Source of the DNA: Formosa sediminum
GTDB taxonomy: Bacteria > Bacteroidota > Bacteroidia > Flavobacteriales > Flavobacteriaceae
Direction of reading: 5' to 3'
Assembly (NCBI RefSeq): GCF_007197735.1
Contig: NZ_CP041637.1
Location: 3,133,001 to 3,197,000, forward strand
DNA: 64,000 bases
Under the pieces are notes generated by a model. It did not search any database. It was not told the origin of the DNA and saw only the letters and a list, made by a program, of their open reading frames with translations. A program made the position numbers and the translations under genes. Below, one piece after another: positions 18,237-26,200 of this stretch. Within the stretch, counting starts at the first letter, position 1, and each line of letters opens with the position of its first letter.

Positions 18237-18723
18237 TAGAAGTATAATAACAGGAAGTATAATTGCGACTTTTATAGCAGCTACTCCCTATCTGTTTTAT
18301 CTTTATGAGAGTGTGCCTGAAAATGTAAAAGTTTGGCACACTTTTTTATTTACTTATGAAAGTACATTTTATGGTGGTTTAGACATAGTAGCATGGACAT
18401 TAACAGGAAAGCTTGTTCCGTTATTACTCTTATTTATATGGTTTTTTACTTGCCGCCATTGGTGGTACCATGTTTTAATTGTACCTATAGCTATGTATTC
18501 TTTTCAGATTTTCACCATTTTAAATGATGATATTAATTATGTAGACAGTAACCAAATATTATACTTAATGCCTATAATGGCAATTATAATTCCGTCTATT
18601 TATTTAATACGAGCTAGAATATTTCACAGTTTGAATACAGTTGACAAATCGTTACAAGATCTTGAAGACGAATTTAAAATTTCTCCAAGAGGATTTAAAG
18701 ATAGAATGAAAGATTATTTTTAA
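18178..18723 (+). CDS. Conserved membrane protein of unknown function
   Basis: The 181-residue protein has about four membrane segments (near residues 24-44, 80-97, 100-120 and 128-146), a basic N-terminus (MANKRQTSKNGKLK) and an acidic-basic C-terminal tail. No catalytic motif is visible. The only reasonable start is the ATG at 18178, inside the reading frame of the small peptide at 18093-18236, because no other Met occurs before the second half. It sits 63 bp before the alanine dehydrogenase gene; the pairing looks conserved in flavobacteria from memory, but the function is unknown. Confidence 0.75.
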   Translation: MANKRQTSKNGKLKYLLTDSRSIITGSIIATFIAATPYLFYLYESVPENVKVWHTFLFTYESTFYGGLDIVAWTLTGKLVPLLLLFIWFFTCRHWWYHVLIVPIAMYSFQIFTILNDDINYVDSNQILYLMPIMAIIIPSIYLIRARIFHSLNTVDKSLQDLEDEFKISPRGFKDRMKDYF

Positions 18724-18786
18724 TCTCCAATATAAGATTTAAATATTATTTGTATTTTGACTACATAATTATAGGTTTAAAAACAC

Positions 18787-19986
18787 ATGTCTAAATCATT
18801 TTCTCCGTTTACACAAGAACAGTTAATTCCACAAGAAGAAACACTTGAACTCTATAAAAACAAAGGGCGTTTATACATAGGCATCCCAAAAGAGACTGCT
18901 TATCAAGAAAAACGCGTTTGTTTAACACCAGATGCTGTTTCTGCATTAATTTGTAACGGTCACCAAGTTCTAATTGAAGCAGGTGCTGGACTAGGTGCTA
19001 ATTTTACAGACAAGGATTATAGTGAAGCTGGAGCAGAAATTACTACAGATACCTCCAAGGTCTTTTCTTGCCCCATGATTTTAAAAGTAGAACCACCAAC
19101 GCTCGAACAAATTAAACTTATTAATCCGCAAACCATTTTAATATCGGCTTTGCAATTAAAAACTCAAGATAAAAAATATTTTGAAGCTTTGGCGGTTAAA
19201 CGCATCACTGCCCTAGCCTTTGAGTTTATTAGAGATGAAGACGGACATTACCCAGCTGTACGATCGTTAAGCGAAATAGCAGGTATCGGATCTATAATAA
19301 TAGCTTCAGAACTATTATCAAACATTAATCAGGGTAACGGTTTATTATTTGGAAATATTAGCGGTGTACCACCGGTAGAAGTTGTAATTATTGGAGCAGG
19401 AACTGTGGGCGAATTTTCTGCTAGAAGCGCTATAGGATTAGGTGCAAATGTAAAAATATTTGACAATTCTATTTCTAAATTACGTCGCATTCAAACTAAT
19501 TTAGGACGTCCTATTTTCACATCAACATTACAACCCAAAAACTTAACAAAAGCTTTAAAACGCTGTGACGTAGCTATTGGTGCTGTTAGAGGTAAATCAC
19601 GCTCGCCAGTTATAGTTTCAGAATCTATGGTGCAATCCATGAAAAAAGGCTCTGTTATTATAGATGTAAGTATTGATATGGGTGGATGTTTTGAAACCAG
19701 TGAAGTTACATCTCATAAAACACCTACATTTAACAAACACGATGTTATACATTATTGCGTACCAAATATTCCTGCAAGATTTTCTAGAACAGCCTCAATA
19801 TCAATAAGTAATATTTTTACACCTTATTTATTGAAAATTGCAGAGGAAGGCGGACTAGAAAATTCTTTAAGATTTGAGAAAGGTTTAAAAAATGGGTTGT
19901 ACTTTTATCACGGTATTTTAACAAACCGTTCTGTTGGAGAATGGTTTAATTTAAAATATAGTGATATTAACCTCTTAATTTTTTAA
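18787..19986 (+). CDS. ald: Alanine dehydrogenase
   Basis: Alanine dehydrogenase interconverts L-alanine and pyruvate plus ammonia with NAD. The 399-residue protein matches the AlaDh/PNT family: GIPKETAYQEKRVCLTPD near residue 33 at the N-terminus, a substrate-site lysine in MILKVEPP, and the Rossmann fold VVIIGAGTVGEFSARSA near residue 200. It carries about 20 extra N-terminal residues (SKSFSPFTQEQLIPQEE) compared with the common form. A link to the half-transhydrogenase PntAA was considered, but the C-terminal part resembles AlaDh. The DUF4258 gene follows directly at the stop codon. Confidence 0.88.
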   Translation: MSKSFSPFTQEQLIPQEETLELYKNKGRLYIGIPKETAYQEKRVCLTPDAVSALICNGHQVLIEAGAGLGANFTDKDYSEAGAEITTDTSKVFSCPMILKVEPPTLEQIKLINPQTILISALQLKTQDKKYFEALAVKRITALAFEFIRDEDGHYPAVRSLSEIAGIGSIIIASELLSNINQGNGLLFGNISGVPPVEVVIIGAGTVGEFSARSAIGLGANVKIFDNSISKLRRIQTNLGRPIFTSTLQPKNLTKALKRCDVAIGAVRGKSRSPVIVSESMVQSMKKGSVIIDVSIDMGGCFETSEVTSHKTPTFNKHDVIHYCVPNIPARFSRTASISISNIFTPYLLKIAEEGGLENSLRFEKGLKNGLYFYHGILTNRSVGEWFNLKYSDINLLIF

Positions 19987-20361
19987 ATGACACTTATACA
20001 TCGAATTGGATATTATTTAGGCGGATTTTCTTTGGGCCTTATACTTTTAGCTTTTTTTTTAAGCGGAAAAAAAACATCGTGTAGTTATGGTTTAGATGCT
20101 CGTGTAATAAAAAACATTAACACAAAAAAGATAGAATATAGTGATCATGCTAAATCTATTATAGAGGCAAAACATTTAGACACTATTATACTTAATCACG
20201 TACTACATAAAGGAGATGTAAATTTTTCTAAAAGTAATACGTCAAGCGAACCTTGTAAGACCTACTATTTAAACGGCACTTTAGAAAAGAAAACCATTGC
20301 CTTAATTGTTAAAAATTGTAAAGAAACCGCAACGGTTGAAGATATTGAGATTTTAAAATAA
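19987..20361 (+). CDS. DUF4258-like membrane-anchored protein
   Basis: The 124-residue protein has one N-terminal membrane segment (residues 8-28, GGFSLGLILLAFFLSG) and a small domain with paired cysteines (SCSYG and EPCKTYY) that I assign with moderate confidence to DUF4258. The ATG follows the alanine dehydrogenase stop with no gap, so the two are co-transcribed. No function is known to me. It ends before a strong bidirectional terminator. Confidence 0.65.
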   Translation: MTLIHRIGYYLGGFSLGLILLAFFLSGKKTSCSYGLDARVIKNINTKKIEYSDHAKSIIEAKHLDTIILNHVLHKGDVNFSKSNTSSEPCKTYYLNGTLEKKTIALIVKNCKETATVEDIEILK

Positions 20362-20375
20362 AACTTTAGTTTATT

Positions 20376-20407
20376 AAAAAAGTCAGTCTACTTAGACTGA
20401 CTTTTTT
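20376..20407. terminator. Bidirectional terminator between converging genes
   Basis: AAAAAAGTCAGTCTA pairs perfectly with TAGACTGACTTTTTT around CT. With T-runs on both strands it ends both the DUF4258 gene (plus) and proline dehydrogenase (minus). Confidence 0.9.
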
Positions 20408-20416
20408 AATTTTAAA

Positions 20417-21592
20417 TTATAATTGTTTACGTCTTTTTTTCTCTTTAGAGAGCAAATTTAATTCCCTTCCGGTCTGCCCTGCTACAGAAGTGTTTTCTTC
20501 TGCACGTCTAATTAAATATGGCATTACATCTTTTACCGGTCCAAAAGGCACATATTTAGCAACATTATAGCCAAAGTTAGATAAATTAAAACTAATATGA
20601 TCGCTCATACCATATAACTGCCCAAACCAAACACGTTTATCTGAATTTTCAATTCCTTTTTCAGCCATTAAATCCATTAATAAATATGAACTGTTTTCAT
20701 TATGAGTTCCATTAAAAATAGCGATATCATCTAAATGCTCTAAAACATAAGCTATGCCTGCATTAAAATTTAAATCTGTGGCTTGTTTACTGTCACAAAT
20801 TGGCGTTGGATATCCTAATTTTTCTGCACGTTCATTTTCTTTCTCCATATACGCACCACGAACCAATTTATATCCCAAATAAAATCCTTCAATTTTTGCT
20901 AAAGCATGCTGCTGTTTTAAAAAATCTAATCGATCATGACGATACATTTGCAACGTATTAAAAACTATTGCTTTTTCTGTATTGTATTTACGCATTAAAT
21001 CCGTAATTAAATTATCTGCTGCATCTTGCATCCAACTCTCTTCGGCATCAATTAATAACAATACATCTTTTTCTTTAGCAGCCTTACTAACCGCATCAAA
21101 ACGGTCTTTAATTCGGCTCCATTCCTCTTCTTCTTTTACTGTCAATGTTTTTTTAGCACCTATTTTCTCAAACAACGCAATTCTACCAAATCCCGAAGGT
21201 TTAAACACAGCAATTGGGATTGACTTTCTATCGTCTGCAAAATTTATTATCTTCAAAGTAATTTTAAGCGCAGCATCAAACTCCTCTTCAGACTCTTTCC
21301 CTTCTACAGAATAATCTAAAACAGAACTAACCCCTTTTTCATACATTTTATCTATAACAGGCAGGCAATTTTCTTCATTAACACCGCCACAAAAATGATC
21401 GAACACTGTGGCTCTAATTAAACCCTCTACAGGCAACTTTGCTTTAATTGCAAAATTAGTTGCAGCTGTACCTATACGTACTAAAGGCTCAATTGAAATC
21501 ATTTTGAAAAGAAAATATGCTCTTTCCAATTCAGAATCACTTTTTAGTGCAAAAGCAATTTCAGTGTCATCAAAAATGATATGTTTATTCAT
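20417..21592 (-). CDS. Proline dehydrogenase
   Basis: The 391-residue protein belongs to the proline dehydrogenase family, FAD enzymes that oxidise proline to pyrroline-5-carboxylate. It shows the TIM-barrel motifs LLIDAEESWMQ, YKLVRGAYMEKE, FNGTHNENS and the C-terminal YVPFGPVKDVMPYLIRRAEEN. It is the single-function form without the P5C dehydrogenase domain of PutA. It is monocistronic, diverging from aroB across an 89-bp gap. An Lrp-family regulator is encoded about 2 kb away, a possible controller, but this is only inferred from what Lrp proteins often do. Confidence 0.92.
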   Translation of the reverse strand: MNKHIIFDDTEIAFALKSDSELERAYFLFKMISIEPLVRIGTAATNFAIKAKLPVEGLIRATVFDHFCGGVNEENCLPVIDKMYEKGVSSVLDYSVEGKESEEEFDAALKITLKIINFADDRKSIPIAVFKPSGFGRIALFEKIGAKKTLTVKEEEEWSRIKDRFDAVSKAAKEKDVLLLIDAEESWMQDAADNLITDLMRKYNTEKAIVFNTLQMYRHDRLDFLKQQHALAKIEGFYLGYKLVRGAYMEKENERAEKLGYPTPICDSKQATDLNFNAGIAYVLEHLDDIAIFNGTHNENSSYLLMDLMAEKGIENSDKRVWFGQLYGMSDHISFNLSNFGYNVAKYVPFGPVKDVMPYLIRRAEENTSVAGQTGRELNLLSKEKKRRKQL

Positions 21593-21681
21593 TAACTAAA
21601 ACTTTTTGTAAATATAATGAAGCCGAATTTACTTTTTTACAAAAAACTCCTTATTTTCACGGTTATTTTTTACATCATTTT

Positions 21682-22755
21682 ATGAAAACTATAGAAAGCA
21701 ACTCAAATAAAATTCATTTTAATCTAAGTGCATACCAACATGTAAATGCACATATTGAAAATAGTAATCCCTCTAACATATTTATTTTAGTAGATGAAAA
21801 CACTCATGAACTTTGTTTACCACATTTATTAGCTGAAATTAAAACGACTAAAACCATTGAAATTGTTGAAATTGAATCTGGTGAAATAAATAAAACTATA
21901 GAAACTTGCGTTGGTGTTTGGAATGTGCTTTCTGAACTTGGCGGAGATCGAAAGAGTCTTGTAATAAATTTAGGTGGTGGTGTAATTACAGATTTAGGTG
22001 GTTTTGTTGCTTCTACATTTAAACGTGGCATTAGTTTTATAAACATACCTACTACGCTACTATCTATGGTTGATGCTTCTGTAGGTGGAAAAACAGGAGT
22101 TGATTTAGGGAATCTAAAAAATCAAATTGGTGTTATTAATACACCAGAAATGGTTATTATTGATACTACATACTTAAAAACATTACCACAAAATGAAATG
22201 CGATCTGGTTTAGCAGAAATGCTTAAACATGGTTTAATTCAAGATAAAGCTTATTGGGATAAATTCAAAGATTTATCTCTTTTACATACAGAGCACCTGG
22301 ACCAATTAATCTATGAGTCTGTATTAATAAAAAAACATGTTGTAGATATTGACCCTAGAGAAGACGGTTTAAGAAAAACACTTAATTTTGGACATACTAT
22401 AGGTCATGCTATTGAATCTTATTTTTTAACCAACAGCTATAAAACTACGCTTTTACATGGTGAAGCCATTGCCATTGGTATGATTTTAGCTGCTTACATT
22501 TCTACAAAGCTTACAGGTTTAAGTGAAGCTGAAAATAATGAAATTAAAAACGTAATTAACAGTATTTACGACTTCGTTAGTATTAATGAAGAAGATTACG
22601 AACCTATAATAGACCTCTTAAAATACGATAAGAAAAATTCTCATGGCAACATTAATTTTGTACTTCTTAGCGCCATAGGAGAAACTAAAATTGATTGTTT
22701 AGTCCCTAATGATCTAATTATAGAAGCGTTAAAATTTTATAACGACTCGTATTAA
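21682..22755 (+). CDS. aroB: 3-dehydroquinate synthase
   Basis: AroB makes 3-dehydroquinate from DAHP, the second step of the shikimate pathway. The 357 residues include the NAD-binding NLGGGVITDLGGFVAST, the substrate segment PTTLLSMVDASVGGKTGVD, and the metal ligands Glu in SGLAEMLKHG and His in FGHTIGHAIE and LLHGEAIAIGM. The length is normal. It diverges from proline dehydrogenase; a small unknown gene follows 79 bp later. Confidence 0.97.
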   Translation: MKTIESNSNKIHFNLSAYQHVNAHIENSNPSNIFILVDENTHELCLPHLLAEIKTTKTIEIVEIESGEINKTIETCVGVWNVLSELGGDRKSLVINLGGGVITDLGGFVASTFKRGISFINIPTTLLSMVDASVGGKTGVDLGNLKNQIGVINTPEMVIIDTTYLKTLPQNEMRSGLAEMLKHGLIQDKAYWDKFKDLSLLHTEHLDQLIYESVLIKKHVVDIDPREDGLRKTLNFGHTIGHAIESYFLTNSYKTTLLHGEAIAIGMILAAYISTKLTGLSEAENNEIKNVINSIYDFVSINEEDYEPIIDLLKYDKKNSHGNINFVLLSAIGETKIDCLVPNDLIIEALKFYNDSY

Positions 22756-22834
22756 ATCAAAATAATTTGTAAATTTAGATACCCAAGATAAGCGACATTT
22801 AACAATACTATTAAACATCTAAAACATTTTTAAG

Positions 22835-23158
22835 ATGAAAAAAGTTATTGTTGATTATAAAAAACTAACTCCTGAAATTCTTTCAAGATTGACAGAGAAG
22901 TTTCCTGATGGTTATAATGATAGAGATATTATTAGATTTGACAACCACCAAAATGAAACTATTGAAGCGGTAGAAATAACTACCAAAGACACTACATATT
23001 TAGTTAAAGTAAGTTGTAAATTACATTACACTATGACTAATTTTGATAGCAGTAATGATTTAGTGTTAAACAATCTAGGACACGTTGTTGTTGACTTCCC
23101 AGACTACCCCAACCTAACATTAGATGAAGATTTAGTATTAACAAATGAAGAAGAATAA
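22835..23158 (+). CDS. Conserved small protein of unknown function
   Basis: The 107-residue soluble, acidic protein (KKLTPEILSRLTEKFPDGY, ending LVLTNEEE) has no signal peptide or membrane segment. I do not recognise a named domain; similar short proteins occur across flavobacteria. Its codon use is like its neighbours, and it has its own strong terminator, so it is a real gene. Confidence 0.75.
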   Translation: MKKVIVDYKKLTPEILSRLTEKFPDGYNDRDIIRFDNHQNETIEAVEITTKDTTYLVKVSCKLHYTMTNFDSSNDLVLNNLGHVVVDFPDYPNLTLDEDLVLTNEEE

Positions 23159-23193
23159 AAAAAGAGCTAAAAATTAATTTTTAGCTCTTTTTT
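23158..23193. terminator. Bidirectional terminator
   Basis: A long perfect palindrome centred at 23175/23176 (arms AAAAGAGCTAAAAATT and its complement, extended by A and T runs) lies between the converging 107-residue protein gene and the Lrp gene and serves both. Confidence 0.9.
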
Positions 23194-23214
23194 ATAACTT
23201 TTATAGACTATTTA

Positions 23215-23694
23215 TTATAACTCTTTAAAGATATAGTGCATTAAACGTTTTTTATCGTTTATGCTTTCTTCTAAAGAAATCATAGTCTCTGTTCTGTATA
23301 CACCTTCAATATCATCAATCATAAAGATAACATCTTTCGCATGAGCTGTATTTCTAGCTCTTATTTTACAGAAAATATTAAACTTGCCAGTTGTGATATG
23401 AGCAACTGTAACAAAAGGTAATTCGTTAATACGCTCTAACACAAATTTGGTTTGAGATGTATTGTTTAAATAAACACCAATGTATGCAATAAAAGAATAA
23501 CCTAATTTTTTATAATCTAAAGTTAAAGAAGATCCCTTAATAATCCCAGCATCTTCCATTTTTTTAACTCTAACATGAACAGTACCAGCCGAAATCAGTA
23601 ATTTCTTAGCGATATCTGTAAATGGAACTCTTGTATTATCAATTAACATATCAAGAATTTGGTGATCTATTTCATCTAATTTAAATTTTGCCAT
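23215..23694 (-). CDS. Lrp/AsnC family transcriptional regulator
   Basis: The 159-residue protein begins with an HTH domain (LDEIDHQILDMLIDNTRVP, then ISAGTVHVRVKKMEDAGII) and ends with an AsnC-type ligand domain (RAM fold, residues about 70-150). Such regulators bind amino acids and form octamers. Its target is unknown; amino-acid genes nearby are proline dehydrogenase and alanine dehydrogenase. The M14 peptidase gene lies 73 bp upstream on the same strand. Confidence 0.93.
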   Translation of the reverse strand: MAKFKLDEIDHQILDMLIDNTRVPFTDIAKKLLISAGTVHVRVKKMEDAGIIKGSSLTLDYKKLGYSFIAYIGVYLNNTSQTKFVLERINELPFVTVAHITTGKFNIFCKIRARNTAHAKDVIFMIDDIEGVYRTETMISLEESINDKKRLMHYIFKEL

Positions 23695-23718
23695 ATCTGT
23701 ACTTTTTGTTCTTTAAAG

Positions 23719-23726
23719 CAAAAATA
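23719..23726 (-). promoter_or_regulatory. -7 promoter box of the Lrp gene
   Basis: The minus strand reads TATTTTTG, an exact TAnnTTTG, 25 bp before the ATG. The nearest TTG is 25 bp further upstream, slightly too far. Confidence 0.4.
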
Positions 23727-23767
23727 ATACATTTTTACATATTAATCTTATCAAATTATTAAGGTTT

Positions 23768-24922
23768 TCACAATTTTAATAAAAATTCTGTACCTCCAAT
23801 AGTTACGAAATCGTTTTCGAGACCTATACTTAGCTTTTGTCCATATGCACCTAAAGCCCTCATACTATTAGCTTTAACCTCTTTGTGACCATGAAATTTA
23901 TTTAGTATTGAGATGCTTTCAATCTTTGGAAAAAACTCAATTTTATTTTTAATTAATTTTTCTACATATAAGATTCCAATATCAAATATTTCAGGATTTT
24001 CATCAGTTCCTATATTTACATCTCTAATAATTATATCATAAAAACATTTATCATTTTCAGGAATTTTAAAGTAATCATTGTATTTATTTCCTGTAATTTC
24101 ATTTTTTGCGATATAATTAAATGCAGATAAATACGCTGCATAAATATAAAAACGCGTTAACTCTCTATCATAGTCATTTGCATAATGTCCCGCTTCAAAA
24201 AGTATGGTAGGTACATTAAAAGACTGAAAACTGTCCCCTACACAGTTAATATTAAAAGAATCATCGTATCGCCCTACATGATTTGGTATTAATGCTTGAA
24301 GTGTAGTATTCATTTCTGCAATAATATCCATACCTATCTTTCTTGATGCTGTAATGCTTCTATTATCGTCTTGAGCTGGAGATAAAAAAGAGACCGTTGC
24401 AGTTTTATTAGTATTTCCTGCGCTAAATATAGTTCGCTGTCCGTGTAAATTAAAACAATAGTCTGGCTTAAAATTGTTATAGGCAGCTCTTAGCACTTTA
24501 CTCTCTGGCTGAGACAAAGTTTGTGCATCTCTATTTAAATCTACGTCTACAGCATTCAATCTGGTGTATGCAGCAGCACCATCTGGATTTAAAATAGGAA
24601 TGATATAAAAGGTACACGCTTCTTTTAAATAATCTAAAACGTGATCTGGATGTTTAAGTGTATTAATAAAATCGAAAAGTGCCTTAGTGGTTGTAGATTC
24701 ATTGCCGTGCATTTGCGACCATAATAATAATCGTTTTTTTCCGGTTCCGAATTTAATCCCCCAAATGGGTTTTTCTAAAACTGAAGTTCCAATTTCTGAT
24801 ACCTCAAAACTAGAATCTAATGAATCTAAAAGTGGTTTAATATGAGAGTTGGTAATGTAACGCCCTTTTAATTCTTGCGCTTTATTAGTCTGATATAGAC
24901 TTGTAATTTCTTTAATATCCAT
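23768..24922 (-). CDS. M14 family zinc carboxypeptidase
   Basis: The 384-residue protein has the M14 zinc motif QMHGNEST (His and Glu), a third ligand histidine in NLHGQRTI, DLNRD for substrate binding, and LFEAGHYANDYDRE holding the likely catalytic Glu. No signal peptide is seen, so it is probably cytoplasmic and may trim peptides or modified amino acids. The start is set at the ATG at 24922: a longer frame from a TTG at 24943 would begin inside the -7 promoter box (24941-24948). It is the left half of a divergent pair with the XRE regulator. Confidence 0.86.
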   Translation of the reverse strand: MDIKEITSLYQTNKAQELKGRYITNSHIKPLLDSLDSSFEVSEIGTSVLEKPIWGIKFGTGKKRLLLWSQMHGNESTTTKALFDFINTLKHPDHVLDYLKEACTFYIIPILNPDGAAAYTRLNAVDVDLNRDAQTLSQPESKVLRAAYNNFKPDYCFNLHGQRTIFSAGNTNKTATVSFLSPAQDDNRSITASRKIGMDIIAEMNTTLQALIPNHVGRYDDSFNINCVGDSFQSFNVPTILFEAGHYANDYDRELTRFYIYAAYLSAFNYIAKNEITGNKYNDYFKIPENDKCFYDIIIRDVNIGTDENPEIFDIGILYVEKLIKNKIEFFPKIESISILNKFHGHKEVKANSMRALGAYGQKLSIGLENDFVTIGGTEFLLKL

Positions 24923-24940
24923 AGGTAAATTATAAGTACA

Positions 24941-24948
24941 CAAATGTA
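24941..24948 (-). promoter_or_regulatory. -7 promoter box of the M14 peptidase gene
   Basis: The minus strand reads TACATTTG. Transcription should start near 24934, just upstream of the ATG at 24922, which rules out the longer TTG start at 24943. Confidence 0.5.
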
Positions 24949-25164
24949 AACAAATAAATATTTACAAATGTAAACAGAACAAACAATGCATTTTGTATAC
25001 ATTTATATACACTTAAATAGCTGTTTAATTATACAATTTTATTTGAAGAGCTGTAAATTAGAGTCAATTATTATTTATAATACTAAATGTTATAAATCAG
25101 AGTTTTAAAAATTATTTATTAAAGTATATATTTAATATATCAGCAAGTATATTTATGTGAATTG

Positions 25165-25194
25165 TTGACTGTATTGTTCTTTTTGTTACATTTG
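25165..25194 (+). promoter_or_regulatory. Promoter of the XRE regulator gene
   Basis: TTG (25165-25167) and TACATTTG (25187-25194) are separated by 19 bp, an exact match to the phylum consensus, 31 bp before the ATG at 25226. The -7 box lies inside the dyad TTACATTTGTAA, so a repressor bound there would block it. Confidence 0.68.
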
Positions 25195-25225
25195 TAATCA
25201 CTCAATAGTATTAAATAAGTTTACA

Positions 25226-25648
25226 ATGATAAACAGCGACGAGTTTACAAAACGCCTACAAAAAGTAATTGATTTTTATGGAGAATCTGCCTCTTCTTTC
25301 TCTGAAAAAATTGGTGTACAACGTTCTTCCATTTCTCATATACTTTCTGGAAGAAATAAACCAAGTTTAGATTTTGTAATGAAAATTCTGAGCACCTATC
25401 CTGAAGTAGAACTCTATTGGTTATTAAACGGCAAAGGCAGCTTCCCTCCTGAAACTAAAAAAGCAGAATCTCCAGATTTATTTTCTGAAGAACCTACAAC
25501 AATTAAAGAACCTGTTAAACAACCTCAAGAAACACCGAATAACCCAATTTCAAATCCTGTTTTTAAATCAGACCCTACAAAACAAATTGAACGCATTGTT
25601 ATTTTTTACACAGACGGGAGCTTTAAAAACTTTGAGAACTCAATATAA
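25226..25648 (+). CDS. XRE-family helix-turn-helix regulator
   Basis: The 140-residue protein has a lambda-repressor-like HTH at residues 8-68 (ASSFSEKIGVQRSSISHILSGRNKPSLDFVMKIL, recognition helix around residues 30-40). The second half is a Pro/Glu/Lys-rich linker and a short conserved tail (IERIVIFYTDGSFKNFE) that may mediate dimer contacts. Self-regulation through the dyads in the upstream gap is an inference. A lipoprotein gene follows 30 bp later. Confidence 0.88.
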   Translation: MINSDEFTKRLQKVIDFYGESASSFSEKIGVQRSSISHILSGRNKPSLDFVMKILSTYPEVELYWLLNGKGSFPPETKKAESPDLFSEEPTTIKEPVKQPQETPNNPISNPVFKSDPTKQIERIVIFYTDGSFKNFENSI

Positions 25649-25678
25649 GTTCACTATTTTTACGCAAAAGAAAAACCT

Positions 25679-26050
25679 ATGAAACTATTTTTTCTGTGTT
25701 TACTTGTAGTATGCATGACAAGCTGTTATAATGTAGAGAGAAATTGTACAGATTTTAAAACTGGACATTATTATAGCGAGATAATTATTGATGGTTCTAC
25801 ATTTAAATCTGAATTTAACAGAACAGACAAACTGCAAATTGAAACTTATGATGGAAAAATAGACTCTTCTGAAGTACGTTGGATTAATGATTGCGAAGTT
25901 ATATTCAAAACTATAAATCCTAAAAACAGGATTGAAAGAAAAGATATTCATTTAAAAATATTACACACTACAGACTCATCTTACACTTTTGAATACTCTT
26001 ATGTTGGTGAAGACAAAAAACAAAAAGGTATAGCTATTCGCGCTAAATAA
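25679..26050 (+). CDS. Small conserved lipoprotein
   Basis: The 123-residue protein starts with a lipoprotein signal peptide (MKLFFLCLLVVCMTSCY; Cys16 in the lipobox) followed by a mostly beta domain with conserved cysteines (NCTDFKTGHYY, INDCEVIFK). Homologues beside parC in flavobacteria are, to my memory, sometimes labelled DNA topoisomerase IV in databases, but nothing in this sequence supports that; the label comes from the neighbour. It converges on parC and shares its terminator. Function is unknown. Confidence 0.78.
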   Translation: MKLFFLCLLVVCMTSCYNVERNCTDFKTGHYYSEIIIDGSTFKSEFNRTDKLQIETYDGKIDSSEVRWINDCEVIFKTINPKNRIERKDIHLKILHTTDSSYTFEYSYVGEDKKQKGIAIRAK

Positions 26051-26133
26051 ATCGATTTAAAGACTTAATTCACACAAATCTGGTGACAATACATAAAAAT
26101 GAATTAAACTCTTTAAATCATTTTTATTTCAAT

Positions 26134-26177
26134 AAAAAAAATCACCAAAAGAACATATTCTTTTGGTGATTTTTTTT
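26134..26177. terminator. Bidirectional terminator
   Basis: A 20-bp perfect stem (TCACCAAAAGAA with TTCTTTTGGTGA, extended by A8 and T8) around CATA ends both the small lipoprotein gene and parC. Confidence 0.92.
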
Positions 26178-26200
26178 TTACAATCTATATTTAATAAGAT

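Larger units (their letters stand above)
24923..25225. other. AT-rich divergent regulatory region
   Basis: This 303-bp gap separates the M14 peptidase from the XRE regulator. It holds a promoter box facing each way (24941-24948 minus, 25165-25194 plus), two copies of the 12-mer ACAAATGTAAAC (24940-24951 and 24964-24975), the dyad TTTACA-nn-TGTAAA at 24961-24974 and a similar dyad TTACA-nn-TGTAA at 25186-25197. The middle (about 25000-25150) is very AT-rich and shows no gene or stable hairpin that I can support. Confidence 0.55.

Noticed and set aside
24923-24943. Longer start for the M14 peptidase (TTG at 24943)
   Set aside because: The codon lies inside the -7 promoter box; the ATG at 24922 fits.
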